A stretch of 64,000 nucleotides of DNA from Morinoia aosen (lineage: Eukaryota; Arthropoda; Malacostraca; Amphipoda; Talitridae), in the NCBI GenBank assembly GCA_030386875.1, contig CM059560.1, positions 21,384,683-21,448,682 on the forward strand, written 5' to 3'. Position 1 is the first letter of the stretch. Every line of letters begins with the position of its first letter. A program made the translations under genes and the position numbers. Shown one piece after another: positions 52,683 through 62,452 of the stretch. A model generated the notes under the pieces. It was not told the origin of the DNA. It saw only the letters and a program-made list of their open reading frames with translations, and ran no database searches.

Positions 52683-53860
52683 AAAGCTAGATTATTTACC
52701 AAATAATATTTAGTGACAAAGTAACTTTACACTTACTTGAAGTTGCTATGATGTTTGTGACCACATGAGTTCTCCAGTGTGATGATGATGCTACACAGTC
52801 TCTTATTTTCAACTCTAAATTTTTTGAGGGCCAGTTGCAAAAAAAAATTTCTATTATATAAGCCAGCTTGATGGCACCACCCTATTTTATTTATCACTAA
52901 ATGTAAGAATTGAAAATTTCTTTTTAATCAAAGACATCACTGCACTTGGCTTAATCTGCAGCATAGATCATGGCACAGGTTGACACATGTTATGTTTTCA
53001 AAAAAAGAATGTTCATCAGGCTTTTTTTTAAAGTTCATGCAATGAAAGGACTCAGTGTGGGACGTTTGACATTTAAAGCAGCAAAACAGCAATATGCATT
53101 TTTCTTCTTCTGGTTATGAAGCCATGACAGAATATGCATAGAAGAAAAATTGTTTTTATCAATCTAATAACCAATAATCAAACACCAAAAATTGGAAAAT
53201 TGTTTGTTGTCCTCTCCTTCACAAATACCCCTACTTTTTCAACATAAAATCATACAAATATGATGCAATAATATGAGAGAAATATGTTACTTTGTAGCTT
53301 ACAATAGAATCAGCTGGTTTTAATTAAGATCTCTTGCACTTAGCAAAGAATTTTTACACATATCACATCATGAAAAGATTCTACACACTAAGAAATATGG
53401 CTTAACCCTGTAAATACTTAACATGCGTATTTCTCTCAAAGAAATGTATATTCACAATATGGATATTAATTTAATTGGGAAACATTTTTATATGCAATAA
53501 GTGGCAGCTTCTGTAGAAAATAATTACTATTATTTGACAGAGAAAGAATTATACTGTGAGCCTGTACAAAAACTTTGCACTCAAGCACTAAAAATGATCA
53601 ACAAATCAAGACTTATTACATATCAATTACAATTATAAAAATCTTAAATATTTCATTGATATGATCCTCAGACTTTGTTTTTTACAATAAATTTTTAACA
53701 CAATGTATTATCAATTAAATAGCAAGATTATTGCCCCTCAATTGAGAACCTTATTCACTCATTGTTTGAGTTTTCAGATAGGGCCTAGACTTTTTTCAAA
53801 TATTTCAAAGATTTTACAATGATAGTTTAAAAAGATTTGCTAACAAAACATAAATTTTTG
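52683..53860. other. AT-rich intergenic DNA, nothing recognised
   Basis: No frame, RNA gene or repeat that I can support. Confidence 0.5.
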
Positions 53861-53864
53861 GTAA

Positions 53865-54395
53865 ATGTTGAGGACTTGACCATAATCGATTTTCCACTTT
53901 TTGATCAATAAAGATTGTTGATGAGACCAAAATAAACAAGTTTTCTTCAATGCACTTTCCGTCGGAAATGATTATTTTAAAAGTTATGGCGTTAAATGAG
54001 TTACCGGAACTCCAGTGTGCATCACCCTATTACAAACGTAAAGAGGTTGGGTCGTGAGGGGTAGCCACAGTTCTTTTAGTTTTATAGTTTTCACTAAAAG
54101 AACTGTTGCTACCCCTCATGACCCAACCTCTTTACGTTTGTAATAGGGGGTTTGCTCTTCGTCGGCTTGGTTGGCGCGCGGGAACGCCTGTTTACTTTCA
54201 CGTCGGACCGCGCGGTGTATTTTTCCCCGCCTCAAACACTGGAGTTACGGTAACTCATTTAATGCCATAACTTTAAAATACTTATTTCCGCCGGAAAGTG
54301 CATCGAAGAAAACTTGTTTATTTTGGTCTCATCAACAATCTTTATTGAACAAAGAGTGGAAAATCGATTATGGTCAAGTCCTCAACATTTACCTT
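53865..54395. repeat. Nested palindrome (foldback), 12-nt spacer
   Basis: The inner arms 54025-54080 and 54093-54148 are near-perfect complements (CCCTATTACAAACGTAAAG and TTCTTTTAGT ends). The outer arms 53865-54017 and 54238-54395 are complements at roughly 94% identity by eye. The right side has an extra ~85 bp GC-richer segment (54151-54235) without a partner. Confidence 0.88.
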
Positions 54396-54806
54396 ATAAT
54401 TATACTTGATTTTTCCAAATGCAGGGGAAGTCCTATTTAGGCCTATCTGAACAACGCTTACACAACACAGAATTCAAAACATTGCCTTTCATTATTCAGC
54501 CTGCTTAGTAGTACACCACTGTCTCATCATTTTAAATGTAAAGTTTATGGCAGGCTGTGAATCACAAAACATTTGCTTACAGAAGCACTTCGTTTTTTGG
54601 GCACTGCACCTATCATTTCAGCAAAAATGTCAGGATTCAACTGAAAGTCACATTTATATCTTTTGATATTATTTACGCTCAAATGTTACCAAACCACAGA
54701 CTACCAACATCAATCGCAAGAACCAAACGAACTTGAACTCGAACTTGAAACTGAGGGCCGACAGTATCGGATTAAATGTAACCCGCGTTTGCGCCAACTT
54801 TCACAA

Positions 54807-55098
54807 AGGTTAAAAGGTTAACATCGGCATCTTTGGGATGCTTTATTTCCAATCAAGCCTGATACATATGATCTTAGCATTGGTTTTTCAAATGTCTTAC
54901 AACTAACCCTATATATAGGACACCATGACGGTTCCCCCGTAAAGCCGGTACCCATTTCCGACACCTGGGTTGAGTGGGGTATTGTGCAGGAGCTTTCCCT
55001 TATACCCAACGGGGAAAATCTCTGCGCCAGCGCCGGGATACGAACCCGCGACTTCCAGCATGCAAGTCCGATCCCTTAACCGCTGTGCCACAGAGAGC
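54807..55098 (-). mobile_element. tRNA-derived SINE, copy 2
   Basis: Same family as 49282-49574, reversed. On the minus strand the A box is GTGGCACAGCGGTTAAGG and the B box GGGTTCGTATCCC; the 3' tail is GTTAACCTTTTAACCTTT. Full-length. Confidence 0.88.
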
Positions 55099-56560
55099 AA
55101 TTACATGAGACAAGTGCCAACCTTCGAAAATATCAAAACAAGACTCAATCAGCAGAGCTGCCAATAGAATCATCCGTAGATAGCTTGCAATTCCAGTAGT
55201 TTTATATTTGAATCATAGGTACAGTAAAATAACCTAGAAGAATGTATTTTTATGTATTATTGAACTTGATTTCGGACATTCCTTGTAAACAAAATTACTA
55301 AGTACGGCTATGTATACATTTCCACAACGCTGAGTCATCGTAAATGCACTGCAAAAATAAGATTAATACCTGACAACATACTTCTAAACTCTCTGATTGA
55401 ATCAAGTTTACTTGATTTCAAGTCAAATTTTAATTGCACGGCGAAACAGACAGTTCAAAAGGAGCATTGCGAACTATTATCCTAAAAACTTGACTATTTT
55501 TTAATACGTAAACGCAAAGCTGAAATGGAAACCCCAGGTTGGATTTTTTTACCTTATTTAAGAAACGTAGCACGAATAAACTCTGTGACATTCTTGTTCT
55601 TGATTTATGCAGACTTTCATCATATGTGTTCCTTATTTTAATTTTTCTCATGTTTCTGAACTTGGAAGCAGCGTATTTAACAATTCAAAATATAACAATT
55701 GAATGTGAACGTTTGCAAAAAAACACTTTCGGATTTCAATGGCATACATAAATAAATGTTTATATATGATGAATATATTTATACATACATATATTTTATA
55801 GCAATCTGCAGATAGTAATCAAAAACATTTTCAGTTGAATAGCTTTAGATAAATGCAAATTTTCTCAGATGACCAAATCGGCCCGTGCTAAAACTAGACG
55901 ACCTACCACCTCACAAATGTTCAGATAATGAAGTTAAATTCCTAAGCATCGAGTATTACGCGTATACACTTGTATAGAAGGATTCAATACTTCGCGTGAT
56001 TTGAAGATTAAAAACTTATAATGCAGTGTCACTCAACTCTTATACCTCAAGATTAAAATTCGAATTTGGACAGGCGAACGAATTGCCTCATCGCAATTTG
56101 AGCATTTCCAATTACGATGTGTTTTACGTTAAAATTACCTGACTGTATTTTCGAAATTAATTTTTCCAAAACGAACAAAAACGAAAACAACGGGAAAGAA
56201 AAGAACAAAATACTCGTAGAGACATGAGAAAACTATTGAGACGTTTCAAAACTTGTAAATAGTTTGTAAATGTTGTTTACATAGGCAATAAAAATGTGTG
56301 CAATATTGTGAAATGAAAGTAAAAATTGAAGCCGCGCGGTCGCACTTGCAGTTTGATTTATATGCATTTTTATACAAAGTGTTGCATACAAATTTATACA
56401 TTGAGCGGCGATATGAATCGATAAGTAGAATAGCCGCCTCTTCGGCGATAAAATCGTTTGACCGGTAGAACACAGAATTTTTTTTGCATTATTAAGGTTT
56501 TCCAATTTTAAGGTTTTCCAATTTAAATGAATTCATTATTCGTGGTATCACAGATACACG
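55099..56560. other. AT-rich intergenic DNA, nothing recognised
   Basis: Only short chance frames. Near 56535 GTATCACAGATAC repeats a hairpin motif also seen at 48206 and 50862 inside the CCGATA element. Confidence 0.45.
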
Positions 56561-56568
56561 ACCACTAT

Positions 56569-57077
56569 AAAGCTACAGATTTGTTCAATATCAATATTGA
56601 AACTTTTTCTGAGACTCTTCGATTTTGAAGCTGATGCTGAAGAAAAGAGTTCCAAGAAAAAACTAGAAGCTGATCAAGCATTAAAAGCCTCATAAATTTT
56701 GCCGAGGAAGCCCATTACTGCCGTTTAATGATCAACTCATGATCATTAAACGGCAGTAATGGGCTTCCTCGGCAAAATTTAATGAGGCTTTTAATGCTTG
56801 ATCGCTTCTAGTTTTTTCTTGGAACTCTTTTCTTCAGCATCAGCTTCCTTTTCTTCATCGGTTATACTCCTTCGCTTAAACCCGGACGAAGTTTCGGGTT
56901 CTGAATCATTTCGGATCCTTTTTATTGGTTTCCGTTTTCCGGTTTCCATTTTTTTATTTTCGTTAGCGTTTTCGGTTAGATGAAGTTTCAATTTGGTTTC
57001 AATATTCAGTCACGCGAAGTTTTTCTCAGAAAAAGTTGCAATATTGATATTGAACAAATCTGTAGCTTTAAGAAGAG
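56569..57077. repeat. Palindrome with 5-nt spacer and an interrupted outer arm
   Basis: Arms 56627-56734 and 56740-56847 are complementary over ~108 bp with two one-base indels. A further pair (56569-56615 and about 57030-57077, sharing TTCAATATCAATATTG) lies outside. The right side contains about 170 bp with no partner on the left. Confidence 0.9.
56791..56991 (-). pseudogene. Lys/Glu-rich coding-like segment, unidentified
   Basis: The minus strand is open for 66 codons, strongly charged, with KRKPIKRIRNDSEPE and an EEKSSKKKLE helix. The other palindrome arm on the plus strand carries the same EADAEEKSSKKKLEA string ending at a stop a few residues later. It could be the C-terminal end of a nuclear protein gene copied by the palindrome, or chance. 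No family assigned. Confidence 0.35.
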
Positions 57078-57084
57078 GAGTGAA

Positions 57085-57112
57085 CCCGAGGGAGGACCTC
57101 TCCTCCCTCGGG
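57085..57112. repeat. Perfect 11-bp-arm hairpin
   Basis: CCCGAGGGAGG and CCTCCCTCGGG separated by six bases, sitting exactly between two larger palindromes. Confidence 0.9.
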
Positions 57113-57115
57113 ATG

Positions 57116-57712
57116 ACAAAATTCCGTCAGGGATGACCACCAACGGAGGCACCTCGCCATCTCCGCTGCCTCCTGCCTCGTCCAGGAGGTTCAGCGAAGA
57201 AAACAATTTCAGACGCCCGCTTGGTAAGGAAATATATAAAATTCTCAAAAATTGCGAGAGTTGAAGAACTTGATACGTTTTTAAACTGAGTTTGCCCTTT
57301 CTAAGAGAAAGATTTTCAGCCTATTGCCCTCTGGTAAGATTTTGCAATTTATTTTAGGAAATTTAATCACAAGATGCAGGGTAGATCGTCCTCTTCGTCC
57401 AGGCTTCGAAGAGGTCCTTCGAAGCCTGGACGAAGAGGACGATCTACCCTGCATCTTGTGATAAAATTTCCTAAAATAAATTGCAAAATCTTACCAGAGG
57501 GCAATAGGCTGAAAATCTTTCTCTTAGAAAGGGCAAACTCAGTTTAAAAACGTATCAAGTTCTTCAACTCTCGCAATTTTTGAGAATTTTATATATTTCC
57601 TTACCAAGCGGGCGTCTGAAATTGTTTTCTTCGCTGAACCTCCTGGACGAGGCAGGAGGCAGCGGAGATGGCGAGGTGCCTCCGTTGGTGGTCATCCCTG
57701 ACGGAATTTTGT
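57116..57712. repeat. Near-perfect palindrome, ~295-bp arms, 7-nt spacer
   Basis: 57116-57410 is the complement of 57418-57712 with essentially one mismatch. The right arm is the 3' end and donor site of the minus-strand exon at 57605-58231; the left arm is its inverted copy, donor included. Confidence 0.95.
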
Positions 57713-58231
57713 AGGGGAACTGATCGGGAAAAGTGAACGGCAGGAAATACTTTTCTTTCTCGTCGAGACGAGGTGGCGCAGTGAGTGGGCCGTTGGACGC
57801 TGGCTTCACGTAGTTGTAGGTGTACGACTTGCTGTAATTATCCACAGAAGGGCCGTTGCTGTTGTTGAGATTGTTGTAGCTGCCGTTGGAATATCCGTTG
57901 GTGGCCTTGGCAGAAGCGCTTCTGTTGTCGGAGTAATCGAAAGGCGATTTGGATTTCGTGTAGAATTTGGGCGGGCTCGGGCTGCGTCGATTTGCGATCT
58001 CGATCAGCTGGCTGGCGACGGCAAGCGCGTCCTCCTTGATTTTCGAGCGGACGGTTTCGTTGTTGGTGAAATTGTCTAATTTCTCGGGGGCAGGAGGCCC
58101 AACGTACACGTAGTTGTAGTTGTGGGAGTTGGTGCTGCTGCTGCGGCGAAAAGCGGGCCGAGAGCTGCGGTTGAAGTAGTTGTAGTACGCGGCCTTATCG
58201 TTCAGCTGTTCAACTTTGTTCTCGCTCTCTT
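57605..58231 (-). CDS. Internal coding exon of an unidentified protein (208 residues visible)
   Basis: On the minus strand the acceptor TATGTTACAG precedes 58231 and a donor GTAAGG follows 57605. The exon is open throughout, has clearly higher GC and codon-like composition than its surroundings, and starts in phase with two bases of a split codon. The protein is Ser/Asn/Tyr/Pro-rich and low-complexity, with a NETVRSKIKEDALAVASQLI helix in the middle and PSPLPPASSRRFSEENNF near the end. I do not recognise it; it looks like a disordered segment of a cytoskeletal or signalling scaffold protein, but that is a guess. Upstream and downstream exons were not found in the window. Its last ~107 coding bases and donor are duplicated inverted at 57116-57223. 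Confidence 0.75.
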
Positions 58232-59190
58232 CTGTAACATAGAATCAAAATACACCTTTAAAAGTCTGATTCTTTTTGACCCCCGTTCATGAAAGTCTAA
58301 TTAGCTACATGAGGATGGTCTTAAATATTGTCGGTGCGTAAAATACGTAACCTATGTATTATGTTGAAAAAAAATTCCTTCAAAATTAATGAGTAGCAGG
58401 TACATAGATCGGGCCAAAGCAAGGAACATTTGACTCAGAAACCCGTAATAATATAATTCCATTCTTATTTACCTCTAAGCAGAAAATTTAGAAATGGAAA
58501 GAAAAATATTTAAAATGCAAATATAGGTGAGAATTAATATATATATCAGGACAAATAAGAAAAATGGAACAAAAGGAACAGCTAAATGGAACAAATTGTT
58601 AGTCTGAATTTATCATTACGCTGTAATGATAAATTCTTGCACAATAGTCTCGTGCACACTTGCACGAGACCTGCACAATAGTCTCGTGACCATAGACACA
58701 TTAAGAAAATGACTACCTGAATGCATCATTGGTGTATTTGTTTAATTCAATATTGGTACATTTCCTATTGAAGCTTAATATTTCCTGTTCTCAAATTTGT
58801 TGCGAGGTTTTGCAAGGTTATGGGCCTTCATGTGAAATGCCTCTGTTTGCCCTTACATAAGAAACCGTCTCTTGAAGGTAATAATTCAGTAAAAACTTCC
58901 ATGAACAATTTATCTTAGATATTTCTTATGATGCTTACAACTCTCCATTCTGAGAAATGGATATTCTCACACTGTAACTCATCCAAACTATAAAAAATAA
59001 ACAAAAAATTATTCATTATCACTGCTTAGATCTAACCTTTACATAAAAAATAGTTACCTGCACATAAATAATTATTGCAGGGACTTGGGAACAGCATCAT
59101 CTATGTATGAAATAAAAACCATTCTATTTAACTCACTAGTTCAAGTTGCTTCAAAAGAACGTCCAGTCCCAGGAACCACTGTGATCAGAC
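58232..59190 (-). other. Upstream intron of the minus-strand exon; two small hairpins
   Basis: AT-rich. At 58608-58636 AATTTATCATTAC and GTAATGATAAATT form a 13-bp hairpin with 3-nt loop. At about 58650-58673 GTCTCGTGCA and TGCACGAGAC form a 10-bp hairpin with 4-nt loop; the second also abuts a direct repeat of TGCACAATAGTCTCGTG. Confidence 0.6.
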
Positions 59191-59192
59191 CA

Positions 59193-59575
59193 ATCATAGT
59201 CTCTCCAGTGCTGATTTCAAAATTATAGATACCTGCAAAAAAATAGATATCAGAATTTTAGAATCCATTTATAAAAGAAAATTGCAACATTGTCTGAATT
59301 TTGACCAATCTGCGTATCCATTGAACATTCTCTGAAATCATAATATGTAGTTTTTTCAATTTCATAAGTTATATGCAAAATTGTAAGTCTTGTTTAATGT
59401 GCTTTCTTGATATGCAAAATTGTAAGTCTTTTTAATGTGCTTTCTTATTTTGTTTTCAGGCATTCATTGAAAATGAATTGTAATATTCGAAACTATGCGT
59501 GCTAGTCTGAATGCCCATCAATATGAATTTTATTTCATCGTTTGTAGTTTTATTTCTTTTAAAGAGAACACTTCT
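59193..59575 (+). mobile_element. Penelope-like element family A, 3' end only
   Basis: Starts in the coding C-terminus (HCDQTNHSLSSADFK, then RILESIYKRKLQHCLNFDQ) and continues through the same 3' UTR as 44655-44885, including a tandemly repeated ATGCAAAATTGTAAGTCTT segment. Severely 5'-truncated. Confidence 0.85.
59465..59500 (+). ncRNA. Hammerhead-like motif, Penelope family A (plus copy)
   Basis: TTGAAAAT, GAAT-loop-ATTC, GAAAC in order; the first core box deviates from CUGAUGA. Listed because it occupies the same position as the family B motif. Confidence 0.35.
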
Positions 59576-61020
59576 AACGCCTGGTCGCTACGCACTGGCT
59601 GGAGTGCGCTCTCGTGGAGCTACGGAGATACGGCAGTGGCTGGATAAGTTCTTTCCTTCCTGATGTTCTGTTTCCCTATATTTTTTGTGTGTGTGTTTGT
59701 CGTGTGATTTTCGTTATTTTCAGTTGCCCTCTATCAATGCTTAATTCTCATCTATAGTGCTTCAGGCTACTCAATTCAAACGATTAAAAACCTCAACCTA
59801 ATCAATTAAACTTCAATTAAATGCTGAGTTCCACGCAGCTAAAACCGATCCGCTCTTAGACACGCTGATCTTGCGCTGAAACTCTTACTTTATCAGTGAA
59901 CCGTAGGTTCCTTCAAATTAACTCTATTTTCTATTTTCTAAAATCAAATCAAACCTTCAACTATACTTTCTATTTTTCCAGCCTGGAGCACTTACCTTCG
60001 ACTGATTTCCTCTAAATTTCTCAAATAAGACTTCTCCAAAAGTGTACACACACACACTGAGTGCATAATTAGCTCAGGTCAGTGGGTTTTCCATTGATAG
60101 ATCAATCCTCAAAGTTTGTCATAGTGCGTAAATACAATAGTCTCTAAAAATTCATTTACTTACATCTGCACTTTTGCTTTCACCAACAGTAATACTGTCG
60201 TTCTTACTTCTGCCACTCCGGAGTCTGTAGCGGGTGAAGTTTTCTGGCCGTGCGACAGCACTGATCGAGCTCCGGTTCTGTTGACGTTACCGACGTCATC
60301 ATTCAGTGTCAGCTTGAGCTACGCCTGACCTTCATTTCCGTTGCATCGGCAACGACGTGGAGCTGCATGAGACCTTGGTTCCAGCTTGTGTAGCGACCCG
60401 GCATAGGAAGCATCACGTTAAGCAGTCGTCTCTTCGAAGATACTTGGAGACTGGAGACTGCTCCTTACTGGCTCATCTCCTATTTCGCATCTCTTATTTT
60501 AACCAATATTATTCCTTTCCATAAATTCACTTACCTGTTGTCAGAGACAGCCTTATGTTATAAGTTGTTCAAAATTTACGCCGCAAATTTGAGCGGTAAT
60601 TAGTTGAATGTCAAATTAAATTGAAAGTTGAAATTGTATTACGTAACCTTGAAACGATTGTGTGAAATAGTCACATCGTCTCCAAATGTTAGCGTAAATG
60701 GTGGTAAATTTCTGGTCGCATTCTGTGATCCAAACATAATGCATTGCGCTATACTCTCGTTAAATTTGAGACCATTATGGTCATACCACAATTTCAGATT
60801 TCTTAGAAGGGTTCCAGCGTTGGCTATAGACCGACCGGGGTTGAAAATTTGGCCGGGGCCGGAGCCGGTGTCGACAAATTTGTCATGGCCGGGGCCGGGG
60901 TTATCAAATTTACCACACCCGGGGCCGGGGCCGGGGTCTAGACCATGTCAGGACGTGTCACGACGACATAATGCATAACGCCGGCTAGTGGCTCAATGCA
61001 TGTAGAATTACCGTAATGTC
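59576..61020. other. Intergenic DNA with one GC-rich block
   Basis: No gene is recognised. The open plus frame at 60628-60978 runs through the GGCCGG block and has low-complexity composition, so it is not called. Confidence 0.45.
60835..60945. repeat. GGCCGGGGCC-rich repeat block
   Basis: Interspersed GGCCGG/CCGGGG runs separated by AAATTTG-type spacers, in strong contrast to AT-rich surroundings. Similar GC-rich subterminal repeats occur in some DNA transposons, but no terminal inverted repeat was found. Confidence 0.7.
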
Positions 61021-61024
61021 TAAC

Positions 61025-61555
61025 TGACTCCGCATTGATGCGTCTTATTCTTAAAATGAAAAGTAATGCGAAAATCGCTGTTCGAATGGCCATTTTATTA
61101 GTGCAAATAGTAAAGTCTAAATGAATAAAATTAATCGTTTCGAACTTAACGGTTCATCTTCAGCAAAAGAAAAAGAATTCTGCTGCAAAACAAAACAAAT
61201 ATGAGGAATTTAAAACTACACTATACAAAAGAATACTACAATATATACAGAAAGTAGTCGTAGATCTAAAACTAAAAATTAAAAATAAAACAATTAAACA
61301 ACCTAAACTAATTATCACTTTTTTGCAACGAGTAGAGGATAAGCTTTTTGAGTATCATTTAGTATGGGGTCTGAGCTTAAAGATGTACAGCGACTCAAAG
61401 ATGCGTAAATCAATCATGTGAGGGGCACCTGCAAAGATTTGAAAATGATTCACGGAAACAGGGACGTTACAGTTTCCAGCATGGGATCGAACAGAGGACA
61501 GTGGAGGGGAACTAAGCGAACGACCGGTTCTACAACTGCGCCCAGCGTGCTCGGC
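61025..61555 (-). mobile_element. Penelope-like element family C, 3' end
   Basis: The minus strand reads EHAGRSCRTGRSLSSPPLSS, CNVPVSVNHFQIFAG, then LRIFESLYIFKLRPHTK and a stop at 61355. The 3' UTR to 61025 is shared with 25020-25476, including AAAATGG and GCGAAAATCGCT. Confidence 0.8.
61085..61165 (-). ncRNA. Hammerhead-like motif, Penelope family C
   Basis: The minus strand gives CTGAAGAT, GAAC-loop-GTTC, GAAACG, then ATTTTATT with a distant AATAAAAT partner. One core base differs from CUGAUGA. Confidence 0.45.
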
Positions 61556-61760
61556 TTTTTTAATTTTCTGTTTTAGATCTACGATTATGGAAAGCGCTGT
61601 TTTACGCGCATGCAACCTGGTGCTTGCAGCACGACCTGTCGATCCATCAGGACATGTGCACACTCCAATTGTGAGATTGAATTTGTACACAGCTTTCTCT
61701 GTTGAGCTCAGCAATTCCACAGACCATATACTATGTAAATGTTCTGTGGCACTTCATATG
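61556..61760 (-). pseudogene. SWIM-type zinc-finger remnant joined to the Penelope fragment
   Basis: The minus strand reads YKFNLTIGVCTCPDGSTGRA, then, after a one-base slip, a CKHQVACA continuation. This is the C-x-C-xn-C-x-H pattern of SWIM zinc fingers, found in transposase-related and other arthropod proteins. The visible open frame continues through the junction into the Penelope C-terminus, so the insertion produced a chimera; it is frameshifted and unlikely to be expressed as a protein. Confidence 0.55.
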
Positions 61761-62365
61761 TGAACTTTTCAGTCTCCTCAGTCTGCGAGATGGCAGCCAC
61801 GGAATGGTGCTAGCATTATTTTGTGTGTTGTTTTTCTTTATAAGAATATCCAGAAGGTGTTGTTTGAGGTAGTCGTTGTAGACCTCTGCCATGACAACTA
61901 GCAGCACTGGAGGGTTGTAGACTTTGTTTCGTGAAAAAAATAAAGAAATTTGCTAAAAGAGACAGTGGATAGAACACCTATATAGTGAAGAGGAGGACAA
62001 TTTGAAATACGAGATCAAGTGCATGATGACGTACTATTGTGATACAAAATGAACTATCTCGAACAGGCTGTTTCTGCTACTGACTCTCCAATTAATTAAT
62101 TCAGTGTTACTAGAGTTCGGTCGGTGAAAATTTATTATTTTACATTTCCGCAATAGAATGGAATAACAATGGCATTTTCTCAACTTATCGTGACGACAAT
62201 TACAATAGCAATAGATAATTGCATAATTTATAATATTGAAATCTTTTTATTAAAATAATCGTGTAGTTTAGATATAGAATAATCTCCAGAATGATGGTAT
62301 TTGGCATGCATCACGGTATGCATCACTGGTGGTCGTGGTAGAATGGGGGCAGCACCTATCTTTTG
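61761..62365. other. Non-coding DNA, possible continuation of the SWIM remnant
   Basis: Minus-strand frames at 61770-61910 are protein-like (LKQHLLDILIKKNNTQNN) but broken; no family named. The rest is AT-rich. Confidence 0.35.
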
Positions 62366-62371
62366 CCCCGT

Positions 62372-62452
62372 ACGCTGCTAGGATTCGAACTGCTGACGCC
62401 TTCCTGCGAAGGGCGCGTTCTTTTAACCACATGGCCGCGGTGACCACAAGGC
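62372..62452 (-). ncRNA. tRNA-like sequence (pseudogene or SINE head)
   Basis: The minus strand has an A-box-like CGGCCATGTGGTTAAAAG and a perfect B-box core, GTTCGAATCC, at the right spacing. The T-stem pairs poorly, so it is more likely a tRNA-derived repeat than a working tRNA. It differs from the SINE at 49.3 and 54.8 kb. Confidence 0.55.

Noticed and set aside
60628..60978. 116-codon frame with Pro/Gly-rich end
   Set aside because: The Pro/Gly-rich part is the GGCCGG block; the rest has no motif.
62372..62452. Functional tRNA gene
   Set aside because: B box is perfect but the T-stem and acceptor pairing are poor; kept only as tRNA-like.
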